Shown here: piece by piece, positions 32,058-39,555 of the stretch
Layout of the letters: every line of letters starts with the position of its first letter
Position numbering within the stretch: the first letter of the stretch is position 1
Assembly: GCF_029961765.1 (NCBI RefSeq)
Contig: NZ_CP124681.1
Span: 1,426,001 to 1,490,000, forward strand
Length of the DNA: 64,000 bases
Direction of reading: 5' to 3'
Source: Nocardioides sp. QY071
Lineage (GTDB): Bacteria; Actinomycetota; Actinomycetes; Propionibacteriales; Nocardioidaceae
The notes under the pieces: generated by a model
Databases searched by the model: none
What the model saw: the letters and a program-made list of their open reading frames with translations, nothing else
Told to the model about the DNA's origin: nothing
Program-made: the position numbers and the translations under genes

Positions 32058-33149
32058 TCAGCTCCTCGCGGTCAGTACGTCGGCAGGGGAGTGGGCGGCC
32101 AGGATCCGCTCGGCGATCACGGGCGCGTCGAGCAGCGGCCCGAAGGCGAGGCCGTGCTCGTCGATGCTCACCCCGCCGATGAACTCGATCGCGTCCCGGT
32201 CGTGCGTCCACTGGCGCACGTCGTCGATCATCTGGCCGGCGTTGATCTCGAACACGAGCACCCGCCGCACGCCGCGGGTCACCTGCGCGAGCGCCGCGCC
32301 GGGGAAGGGCCACAGCGTGATCGGCCGGAACAGGCCGACCTTGTGCCCCTGCTCGCGCAGCTCCTCGACGACGTGCTCGACGAACTTGGCGGCCGAGCCG
32401 AAGGCGACGACGAGCGTCTCGGCGTCCTCGGCGTGGACGGTCTCGTGGCGTGCCTCGACCTGCTCGAGGTCGGCGAACTTCTGGGCGACCCGCTTCCACT
32501 GGCCGTCCGGACCGGGACCGGGGTCGTTCTTCTTGCCCATGGCGAAGGTCCAGACCTGGCGCGACCTGCCTGTCCCGCTGGCGGACCCGTCGAGCGCCCA
32601 GTCCTTCTCCGGCAGGTCGGGCAGGTCGAGCGGTTGCACGTCCACGCCGACCTGGGTCTTCGAGAGCAGGTCGTCGCCGTACAGGATCACGGGCGCGCGG
32701 TACCTGTCGGCCAGGTGGAAGAGCAGCTGGGTGTGCTCGACAGCCTCGGTGATGTCCTTGGGTGCCAGCGTGATCGTGCGGTAGTCGCCCCAGCCGCCGC
32801 CACGGGTGCACTGGTAGTAGTCCTGCTGGTTGCGCGCCATGTTGAACACGACGAGCGGTGTCTCGTTGAGCGCGGCCTCGGCGATCGTCTCCTGCATGAG
32901 CGCGATGCCCTGGCCGCAGGACCCGGTCGCGGCGCGGAAGCCGGCGGCCGAGGCACCGAGAGCCATGTTGGCGCCCTCGATCTCGCTCTCGGCGTTGATG
33001 CACACGCCGCCGGTGTCTGCCAGCTCGCGCGACATCGCCTCCAGCAGCGGCGTGAACGGCGACATCGGGTAGCCCGCGAAGAACCTGCAGTCGGCGGCGA
33101 TGGCCGCGCGGGTGATGGCGACACTGCCCTGCAGCAGCTCGAGGGTCAC
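32058..33149 (-). CDS. korA: 2-oxoacid:ferredoxin oxidoreductase alpha subunit
   Basis: A 363-residue protein with the pyrimidine-binding domain of the family: GSVAITRAAIAADCRFFAGYPMSPFTPLLEAM, SEIEGANMALGASAAGFRAATGSCGQGIALM and TPLVVFNMARNQQDYYQCTRGGG. A transketolase C-terminal domain follows (FGSAAKFVEHVVEELREQG, LFRPITLWPFP). The substrate loop reads GYPMSPFTP instead of the frequent GYPITPST, which hints at an unusual substrate. GTG start with GGAG seven bases upstream, overlapping the korG stop (GTGA). Confidence 0.9.
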   Translation of the reverse strand: MTLELLQGSVAITRAAIAADCRFFAGYPMSPFTPLLEAMSRELADTGGVCINAESEIEGANMALGASAAGFRAATGSCGQGIALMQETIAEAALNETPLVVFNMARNQQDYYQCTRGGGWGDYRTITLAPKDITEAVEHTQLLFHLADRYRAPVILYGDDLLSKTQVGVDVQPLDLPDLPEKDWALDGSASGTGRSRQVWTFAMGKKNDPGPGPDGQWKRVAQKFADLEQVEARHETVHAEDAETLVVAFGSAAKFVEHVVEELREQGHKVGLFRPITLWPFPGAALAQVTRGVRRVLVFEINAGQMIDDVRQWTHDRDAIEFIGGVSIDEHGLAFGPLLDAPVIAERILAAHSPADVLTARS

Positions 33150-33721
33150 GAGGGGGCTCCTGTCGGGATGGGGGCGACGTGGTCGATGCCGAGGTCGAGG
33201 GCGCGGGCGTTCCCGTCCGCGTGCTGGCGCCGGTACGGCGGCAGCAGGCCGGTCATCGCGGCGACCAGCTCGTCCCGGGTCGCCACGCCGGTGAGCGCGG
33301 CGTACGCGCCGAGCATCACGAAGCTGCCGGCCTGGGCGACCCCGGCGTCGCGGGCCAGGGCGGTGGCCGGCACCAGGACCGGGTCGCGATCGGCTGCGAA
33401 GCCCTCGGGAGCGACCGACGAGTTCACCAGGCACAGTCCGCCGGGGACGAGTCGGGCCAGCGTGTTCTCGCTGTAGCGGTCGTGCATCAGGATCGCGGAC
33501 TGGGCGCGCGGCACGATCGGCAGGGCGCGCAGTGGCGCGTCGCCGACGACGACGGTCGCCTGGGTAGGCCCGCCGCGCATCTCGCCGCCGTACTCGGCAC
33601 CGAGCATCGCGTAGCGACCCCGGACGGTGAGTGCCTGGGCGAGGGTCTTGGCGAGTAGTTGGACGCCCTGGCCACCGATGCCGGTGACCATGAGCGCGTG
33701 CTCCGGGGTGGGGGTCGTCAT
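33146..33721 (-). CDS. korG: 2-oxoacid:ferredoxin oxidoreductase gamma subunit
   Basis: A 191-residue gamma subunit with the CoA-handling Rossmann-like motif VTGIGGQGVQLLAKTLAQALT and the conserved GAEYGGEMRGGPTQATVVVG. It is the first gene of korG-korA-korB-gntR-korD-fdxA. The ATG at 33721 follows AGGAG by seven bases; an ATG 48 bases upstream lies within the AT-rich operator region and is unlikely. The promoter lies in the 71-base gap after livF. Confidence 0.9.
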   Translation of the reverse strand: MTTPTPEHALMVTGIGGQGVQLLAKTLAQALTVRGRYAMLGAEYGGEMRGGPTQATVVVGDAPLRALPIVPRAQSAILMHDRYSENTLARLVPGGLCLVNSSVAPEGFAADRDPVLVPATALARDAGVAQAGSFVMLGAYAALTGVATRDELVAAMTGLLPPYRRQHADGNARALDLGIDHVAPIPTGAPS

Positions 33722-33731
33722 CTTCAGCTCC

Positions 33732-33753
33732 TGTATTTTGAATTTATTATGCA
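33732..33753 (-). promoter_or_regulatory. AT-rich operator/promoter of the kor operon
   Basis: On the coding (minus) strand this reads TGCATAATAAATTCAAAATACA. It contains a -10-like CATAAT and the 13-mer AATTCAAAATACA (33732-33744), which matches TATTCAAAATTCA at 38359-38371 in 11 of 13 positions. It is a striking AT island between very GC-rich genes and the best candidate site for the operon's GntR protein. Confidence 0.55.
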
Positions 33754-33792
33754 AATGGGTGAACGGCAATGCCGGGCCATGTGAGCCGCGTC

Positions 33793-34500
33793 TCAGTCCT
33801 GGGTGACCAGGCCGAGCGCGCGCTCGTACGCCGCCTGCAGCGCCCGGTGACCGCCGTCGACGTCGGCGACGACCCGCCCGCGCACGACCACGTAGCCGCG
33901 GTCGACGACCTCGCGCAGCCCGACCAGGTCGGGCGCCGCCACCAGGACGGCGAGACCGGCGTCGGCGAGCTCGCGCACGGTGGCGGCGAGCTGCTGCACG
34001 ATCAGCGGCGCCAGGCCGGTGACCAGCTCGTCGAGCAGCAGCACCTGGGGCGAGCCCATCAGCGCCCGGGCCACGGCGAGCATCTGCTGCTCGCCGCCGC
34101 TCAGCACGCCGGCCAGGCTGCCGCGGCGCTCGCCGAGGATCGGGAAGCGTTCCTCGGCCGCCGCGACCGAGCGGGCCGGCAGCCGCAGCTGGTCGGCGCC
34201 GATCAGCAGGTTCTCGCGCACGGTGAGCCGGGAGAACAGCTGGCGGCCCTGGGGGACCAGTGCCAGTCCGCCCCGGGTACGACGCCCGGGGGACCAGCCG
34301 TCGATCCGCTCGCCGCCCAGCGACACCCGCCCACTCGCGCGGACCGTGCCGCAGGCGCCGAGCACGGCGCTGCTCTTGCCGGCGCCGTTCGGCCCGACCA
34401 GGGCGGTCACCTGCCCGGCCGGGACGGCGAGGGAGAGGTCGTCGACGGCGAGCGCGCCGCCGTAGCGCACGGTGAGGCCGTCGATGTCGAGCCGGGTCAT
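33793..34500 (-). CDS. livF: Branched-chain amino acid-type ABC transporter ATP-binding protein
   Basis: A 235-residue ATPase. Walker A GPNGAGKSS (36-44), Q-loop region ALVPQGRQLFSRLTVRENL, signature LSGGEQQMLAVARALM and Walker B VLLLDE are intact; the D-loop side reads LVTGLAP instead of the usual PSLGLAP. It pairs with LivG to power import of the ligand bound by LivK. It overlaps livG by four bases and ends the liv operon just before the kor promoter. Confidence 0.92.
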   Translation of the reverse strand: MTRLDIDGLTVRYGGALAVDDLSLAVPAGQVTALVGPNGAGKSSAVLGACGTVRASGRVSLGGERIDGWSPGRRTRGGLALVPQGRQLFSRLTVRENLLIGADQLRLPARSVAAAEERFPILGERRGSLAGVLSGGEQQMLAVARALMGSPQVLLLDELVTGLAPLIVQQLAATVRELADAGLAVLVAAPDLVGLREVVDRGYVVVRGRVVADVDGGHRALQAAYERALGLVTQD

Positions 34501-35285
34501 GAGGGGACCCCTTCCGGTGTGGTGCCGAAGTAGACGCGCTGCATCTCCGGGCTGGCGAGGCACTCCCGCGGGCTGCCCTCGAAGGCCAGCCGGCCGCGCT
34601 CCATGAGCAGCACCCGGTCGGCGAGCCCGGTGACCAGGTCGACGTTGTGGTCGACCAGGATCACGCCGTGGCCGCGGCCGCGGAGCAGCTCGATCACCCG
34701 GGTGATGCCGGCGACGCCGTGGGCGTCGGCGCCCGCGAACGGCTCGTCGAGGAGCAGGACGCAGGGATCGGCGCCGAGCGCGCGGCCCACCTCGACCAGT
34801 CGCTGCTCACCGAGGGTGAGGTCGCCGGCGGTGCGGTCCAGGCCGGCCAGGCCGACCTCGTCCGCGAGCCGCTGGGCCAGGGCCCGGTCGGCGGCCGATC
34901 GCGGCTGGACGATGCCGCGGACCAGCCCGGTGAGCAGCGGCACCAGGCCGCGGTGCCGGGCCGCGAAGGCGCCGAGCAGCAGGTTGTCGGCGACAGTCAG
35001 GTCGTGGGCGAGCTGGGGGTGCTGGAAGGTACGGGCCAGGCCGTGCGCCGCCCGGGAGGCGGCGCCGCCGCGCAAGGGCTGCCCCCGCAGCAGCAGCTCG
35101 CCGCCGTTGGCGTCCTGGGCGCCGGTGATGAGGTCGACCAGCGTGGTCTTCCCCGCGCCGTTGGGGCCGATCAGGCCGAGCACCTCGCCGGCGTACAGGC
35201 TCAGCGACATGTCGCTCACGGCGTGCACGCCGCCGTAGCTCTTGCGCAGTCCGGTGCCGCTCAGCAGCAGGTCGTCGGTCGTCAT
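34497..35285 (-). CDS. livG: Branched-chain amino acid-type ABC transporter ATP-binding protein
   Basis: A 262-residue ATPase. Walker A IGPNGAGKTT (39-48), HGLARTFQHPQLAHDLTVADNLLLG, a variant signature LTLGEQRLVEVGRAL, Walker B CVLLLDEPFAGAD and the VDHNVDLV switch His region. LivG-type subunits pair with LivF on the inner face of the LivHM channel. Start and stop both overlap neighbours by four bases. Confidence 0.92.
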   Translation of the reverse strand: MTTDDLLLSGTGLRKSYGGVHAVSDMSLSLYAGEVLGLIGPNGAGKTTLVDLITGAQDANGGELLLRGQPLRGGAASRAAHGLARTFQHPQLAHDLTVADNLLLGAFAARHRGLVPLLTGLVRGIVQPRSAADRALAQRLADEVGLAGLDRTAGDLTLGEQRLVEVGRALGADPCVLLLDEPFAGADAHGVAGITRVIELLRGRGHGVILVDHNVDLVTGLADRVLLMERGRLAFEGSPRECLASPEMQRVYFGTTPEGVPS

Positions 35286-36238
35286 GTGCGGACACCTCGC
35301 TTCGGGAGGAGGGCCGTACCCGAGCGGGCGAGAGTGCCGGCGAAGCCGAGCACGCCGCGCGGGAACAGCACCAGGATCACGAGCACGCTCAGCGAGACCA
35401 GCAGGGTCCCGCTGGAGGACAGTGCGTCGACGTTGAGGGTCAGGTCGACCACGATCACCGCGCCGAGAACCGCGCCCCATGGGCTGCCGATGCCGCCGAT
35501 GAGCGGCATGAAGACGGCCAGGAAGATCACGTTCACGCTGAACGTCTCCGGGTTCACCGCGCCGACGTACGCCGTGAAGAGCGCACCGCCCAGCGAGGCG
35601 ATCGCGGCGCCGACGCCGAGGGCGACCAGGTTGAGCAGCGACACCGACACCCCGGCGGTGTCGACCGCGATCGGCACCTCCCGCGAGGCCCGGACCACCA
35701 CGCCCCACGGGCTGCGACGCAGCCGGTCGAGCGCGAAGGCGAGCAGGCCGGTGAGCACCGTCGCCATCAGCACGACCTGGAAGGGCGACGGCTCCCAGCC
35801 GCCGAAGGACAGCAGGGGCAGCCCGATGATTCCGCTCGGTCCGCCGGTGATGTCGAGGTTGCCGAGCAGCTGGATGAACGCCTCCGCGAAGAGCAGGGTC
35901 ACCGCGCCGAGGTAGAAGCCGGACAGCCGCATCGTCGCGGCACCGAGCACGACCGCGATCACGGCCGCGACCGGCGGGGCGACCAGCATGCCCAGCCACA
36001 GCGGCCATCCGGCGTGGGCGGAGCCGATCGCGACGGCGTACCCACCGGTGGCGGCGTAGGCGCTGTAGGACAGGGAGAGCGAGCCTGCCAGCACGAACGG
36101 GACGTACATGCCGAGCGCGATCAGCGCATAGGTCAGCATGGTGATCAGCAGGCTGCTGCGGTAGAGGTCCTCGCCGGCCCACAGCACCAGGAGCGCGAGA
36201 CCGAGGATGCCGGCGGCGCTCTGGATCCGGGCGCTCAC
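35282..36238 (-). CDS. livM: Branched-chain amino acid-type ABC transporter permease LivM
   Basis: A 318-residue permease with about nine to ten helices and the LivM hallmarks SYSAYAATGGYAVAIG, LSGFYLGAVTLLFAEAF, GGPSGIIGLP and GGIGSPWGAVLGA. It forms the channel with LivH. GTG start overlapping the livH stop. Confidence 0.9.
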   Translation of the reverse strand: MSARIQSAAGILGLALLVLWAGEDLYRSSLLITMLTYALIALGMYVPFVLAGSLSLSYSAYAATGGYAVAIGSAHAGWPLWLGMLVAPPVAAVIAVVLGAATMRLSGFYLGAVTLLFAEAFIQLLGNLDITGGPSGIIGLPLLSFGGWEPSPFQVVLMATVLTGLLAFALDRLRRSPWGVVVRASREVPIAVDTAGVSVSLLNLVALGVGAAIASLGGALFTAYVGAVNPETFSVNVIFLAVFMPLIGGIGSPWGAVLGAVIVVDLTLNVDALSSSGTLLVSLSVLVILVLFPRGVLGFAGTLARSGTALLPKRGVRT

Positions 36239-37107
36239 ACGCGCACCCGTGGTGCGAAGACGCCTTCGGGGCGGAAGGCGAAGAACAACATGGCGACGAC
36301 GACGAGGCCGTAGGCGAGCACGTCACCTCCGAAGTAGAAGGGGATGAACACGTTGGCCAGCGCCAGCAGCGCGCCGCCGAGCAAGGGCGCCCACACCGTG
36401 CCGGTGCCGCCGATGACGAGCGCCAGGAAGCCGGTGATGGTCCAGTGCAGCGCGTTGTCGGGGCTGACACCGCTGCGGCCGGCGAAGGTGATCCCGGCGA
36501 GGGCGGCGATCAGCCCGGCCGCGGCGAAGGACAGCAGCCGGGCGGTGTTGATGGGCAGGCCGAGCACCCGCGCGGCCTCGGTGTCGTTGCCGATCGCCCG
36601 GGTGAGCCGGCCCAGCCGGGTGTGGCGCAGCGCGACGTACGCCGCGGTGAACAGGACGGCGGTGATCACGACGAGAGGGACGACGGTCGAGCTGATCCGC
36701 GCCGAGCCCAGCGAGAACGGGGAGGTCGTCCACACCGGCTGGCCGGGGCGCGCCTCGTGGCCGAGGAACAGCCCGCACAGCTGGATGATCGCGAACAGGC
36801 TGGCCCCGACCGCGACGAGGGCGGACAGCTCGCCCTCGCCGCGGGCCTGGACCGGCCGGACGACGGCGAGCTCCATCACCACCCCGATCGCGACGGCGCC
36901 GAGCACCCCGACCAGGCCCGCGACGGGCCGGCTCAGGCCGTGCTCGGTCACCAGCCAGCTCCCGACGAACGCGGACGCCATGGCGATCGCGCCGATCGCG
37001 AAGTTGAAGAACCCCGCGCCGGTCAGGTTGAAGTAGAACGCCAGGCCGAGAAGGGCGAAGAAGCACCCGTTCTCGACCACGGCGATCCACAGTTGCGGAT
37101 TCGTCAT
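36235..37107 (-). CDS. livH: Branched-chain amino acid-type ABC transporter permease LivH
   Basis: A 290-residue permease with about eight helices. LivH landmarks include FALLGLAFYFNLTGAGFFNFAIGAIAM, RAIGNDTEAARVLGLPINTARLLSFAAAG and a late GGTGTVWAPLLGGALLALAN, each here given in parts no longer than needed. It starts at the ATG that overlaps the livK stop (ATGA). Confidence 0.9.
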   Translation of the reverse strand: MTNPQLWIAVVENGCFFALLGLAFYFNLTGAGFFNFAIGAIAMASAFVGSWLVTEHGLSRPVAGLVGVLGAVAIGVVMELAVVRPVQARGEGELSALVAVGASLFAIIQLCGLFLGHEARPGQPVWTTSPFSLGSARISSTVVPLVVITAVLFTAAYVALRHTRLGRLTRAIGNDTEAARVLGLPINTARLLSFAAAGLIAALAGITFAGRSGVSPDNALHWTITGFLALVIGGTGTVWAPLLGGALLALANVFIPFYFGGDVLAYGLVVVAMLFFAFRPEGVFAPRVRV

Positions 37108-38294
37108 GCCGCGCAGTCCGGCGTGTAGTCCGCCCAGGGGCCGGTCACGGTGTTGTCCGCGCCCCAGGTGACCAGCACCAGCCCGCAGATGCCGTCCGCG
37201 CCGAGGTGCTTGTCCTTGCCGAAGGAGAGCGTGAACCCCGGGTAGCCGGACGCTGCCTCGTAGTCGGTGATCTGCTGCAGCGCGTCGTTCACCTTCGTGC
37301 CGTCGGTGCTGCCGGCCGACTCGATGGCCTGCTTGAGCAGCTGGACGGCGTCGTACGACTGGGTCCAGAAGTTGTTGACCTGGAAGTCGGCGCCCTCCGT
37401 CTCGGCGAAGAGCTTCGCGACCTCGACGGTCTTCGGGTTGGTGTCGGTGGTGCCGGCCAGGCCGACCAGGCCCTCGAGGGCGCCGGGCTGCGCCTGCTTC
37501 CAGGCCGACGGCAGCGAGCTCAGCAGCAGCTCGGTGAACCGGGGCACGCCGGGAAGCTGCTGGTGCAGGGTGTTCTGGGCGAGGACGTCGAAGTTGGCGT
37601 TCTGGGTCGCGACGAGCACGGCGTCGGCACCGGACTTCTCGATCTTGGCCACCTCCGGGCTCAGGTCGGTGGCGTCGATGGCGCCGTTGACGACCTCGAG
37701 GTCGACGCAGTCGAGGCCGTCGATCAGGCCCTGGTTGAACTGCACCTGGGAGGGCGAGCTGTCCTGCAGGAAGGCGACCTTCTTCGCACCGAGGGAGTCG
37801 AACGCCTCGCAGTAGACCCTCGCCCAGTCCGAGGTCGGCGTACCGAGCTGGTAGAGGTAGGTGTTGCTCGGCGGCTCGGTCACCAGCGGGTTGGCGGCGA
37901 CCGACATGAAGACCGGGATCCGGGTCCGCTCGATGAGCGACTTGGCCTGCAGCACGCCCGCGCTGCTGGTCAGCATGATGAGCGCGTCGGCGCCCTGGCT
38001 GACCATCTTCTGGATCACGGTCGGCGTCTTGGTCGGGTCGCTCTCGTCGTTGCCCTGGACGACCTTGATCTTCTTGCCGTCGACGCCGCCGTCGGCATTG
38101 ACCTCGTCGATGGTCGCCTTGGTGGCGTTGCAGGCGGGGGTGGCGTAGCCGGCGCCGGGGCCGGTGGTGTCGCAGACGAGGCCGATCACGACCGTGTCCG
38201 CGCCGTCGTCGCCCGCGGAGGAGCCTCCGCAGCCGGTGAGCGCCGCACCGAGGGTGAGGGTCAGGAGGCCGGCGATCGTCACTCTGGCTCGCAT
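37104..38294 (-). CDS. livK: ABC transporter substrate-binding lipoprotein (LivK/Peripla_BP_6 type)
   Basis: A 396-residue exported binding protein. The signal ends in LTGC with lipidated Cys22, then a Gly/Ser-rich spacer and VVIGLVCDTTGPGAGYA. The two-lobed family fold is recognisable in GKKIKVVQGNDESDPTKTPT, LIMLTSSAGVLQAKSL, RIPVFMSVAANPLV and NNFWTQSYDAVQLLKQAI. This group binds amino acids, amides, and aromatic or short-chain carboxylates; the ligand here is unknown, but operon context points to the substrate of the kor oxidoreductase or its precursor. First gene of livKHMGF. Start ATG 38294; GTG one codon upstream is possible. Confidence 0.9.
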   Translation of the reverse strand: MRARVTIAGLLTLTLGAALTGCGGSSAGDDGADTVVIGLVCDTTGPGAGYATPACNATKATIDEVNADGGVDGKKIKVVQGNDESDPTKTPTVIQKMVSQGADALIMLTSSAGVLQAKSLIERTRIPVFMSVAANPLVTEPPSNTYLYQLGTPTSDWARVYCEAFDSLGAKKVAFLQDSSPSQVQFNQGLIDGLDCVDLEVVNGAIDATDLSPEVAKIEKSGADAVLVATQNANFDVLAQNTLHQQLPGVPRFTELLLSSLPSAWKQAQPGALEGLVGLAGTTDTNPKTVEVAKLFAETEGADFQVNNFWTQSYDAVQLLKQAIESAGSTDGTKVNDALQQITDYEAASGYPGFTLSFGKDKHLGADGICGLVLVTWGADNTVTGPWADYTPDCAA

Positions 38295-38340
38295 CACTGT
38301 GCTGGACCTTTCGGTTGTTCCTGTCCGAGATCTGCTGGAT

Positions 38341-38390
38341 TCTGAATAATGAACTTTGTATTCAAAATTCAATGAGCGTGATTGAATCAC
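38341..38390. promoter_or_regulatory. AT-rich divergent operator between livK and the dehydrogenase operon
   Basis: It holds the 13-mer TATTCAAAATTCA (38359-38371) shared with the kor promoter and a second perfect palindrome, GTGATT-G-AATCAC (38378-38390). For livK the minus strand offers TTGAAT (-35) and CATTAT (-10) about 15 bases apart overlapping the 13-mer, so a bound repressor would block it. It could control the divergent dehydrogenase-ligase operon as well. Confidence 0.55.
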
Positions 38391-38454
38391 CGTGACGTGG
38401 GTTACACAAGCCCTTGCTTGGTCCTGATCGTGCGGAGATCGAGAGGTGTTGCTG

Positions 38455-39555
38455 GTGCAGGCAGTGGTGGTGAAGCCGGGCTTCGTCGTAGACGTCGCCG
38501 AGGTCGCGGAACCGGTGTGCGGGCCCGGTGAGGTGGTGATCGAGGTGCGCCGGGTCCAGCTCAGCGTCACCGAGTGCATGCTGATGGCCGGCGCGGACGT
38601 CGCGCTGAGCGACCAGCTCGCCCGGCGGCTCGAGGACGGGCCGGTGCAGTTCGGCGGACACGAGTTCGCCGGCGTGATCGCGGAGGTCGGCGCCGACGTG
38701 CGCGGGCTCGAGGTCGGGCAGCGGGTGACTGCCGTCGAGACGCTGCCCTGCGGCACCTGCGCGGCCTGCCGGCGGTCCTGGGCGAGCGCCTGCGTCGCCC
38801 CGGCGATCATCGGGTTCACCCGGCCGGGCGCGCTGGCCGAGCGGCTCGTCGTACCGGCCTCGGCGGTGGTGGCGGTGCCGGACGGGGTCTCCCTCGCGGC
38901 GGCCGCGGCCATCCAGCCGCTGGCCGGCGCGGTGCACGCCCACGCCGCGCTCGACGTACGACCGGGGGAGTCGGTCCTCGTGCTGGGCGGCGGCGTGATG
39001 GGCCTGCTCGGCGTCGCGGTCGCGCGGCACGGCAATGCGGGCCTGGTCGCCCTGTCGACCCACAGCCCGCGCAAGCTCGAGCTGGGCGGCCGGTTCGGCG
39101 CGGACGCGCTGATCGACGCCGGCTCCGACGTCCTTGCGGCGGTCGAGGAGCTGACCGGCGGGATCGGGTTCGACGTCGTCGTCGAGACGGCCGGCGGCAG
39201 CGCGGACCTCGGCCTGGCCGGGCTGAGCACCGTCGAGCTGGCCGCGCAGGCCGTGCGCCGCGGCGGCCGGATCGCGATGGTGTCGGTCCTCGACGCGCAC
39301 GCGCCGCTGCCGACCGGACTGCTGCGCAGCAAGTCCGTGACCCTGATCCACCCGCGCTCCGGCGCCGGTGACCACGCCTGTGCCGCGACCGTCTTCGAGC
39401 ACTGCTTCGGGCTCGTCCAGCGGAACCTGGTCGACCCCGAGGCCCTCATCACGCATACCGTGCAGGGGCTGGACGCCATCCACGAGGCGATGGACATCAC
39501 CCAGCACAAGAGCACGTACGACGCGATCAACCCCGCGCAGATGGAGCTGTCGTGA
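38455..39555 (+). CDS. Zinc-dependent alcohol dehydrogenase-like protein (MDR superfamily)
   Basis: A 366-residue medium-chain dehydrogenase. Catalytic-zinc region: TECMLMAGAD (Cys in place of the usual CGSD) and GGHEFAGVIAEVG. Structural zinc: CGTCAACRRSWASAC, four Cys. Nucleotide fold: VLVLGGGVMGLLGVAVARHG. The substrate is unknown; context suggests an alcohol or hydroxyacyl intermediate of the imported compound. GTG 38455 is chosen because GAGAGG is eight bases upstream; GTG 38446 is also open. The stop overlaps the next gene (GTGA). Confidence 0.85.
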   Translation: MQAVVVKPGFVVDVAEVAEPVCGPGEVVIEVRRVQLSVTECMLMAGADVALSDQLARRLEDGPVQFGGHEFAGVIAEVGADVRGLEVGQRVTAVETLPCGTCAACRRSWASACVAPAIIGFTRPGALAERLVVPASAVVAVPDGVSLAAAAAIQPLAGAVHAHAALDVRPGESVLVLGGGVMGLLGVAVARHGNAGLVALSTHSPRKLELGGRFGADALIDAGSDVLAAVEELTGGIGFDVVVETAGGSADLGLAGLSTVELAAQAVRRGGRIAMVSVLDAHAPLPTGLLRSKSVTLIHPRSGAGDHACAATVFEHCFGLVQRNLVDPEALITHTVQGLDAIHEAMDITQHKSTYDAINPAQMELS

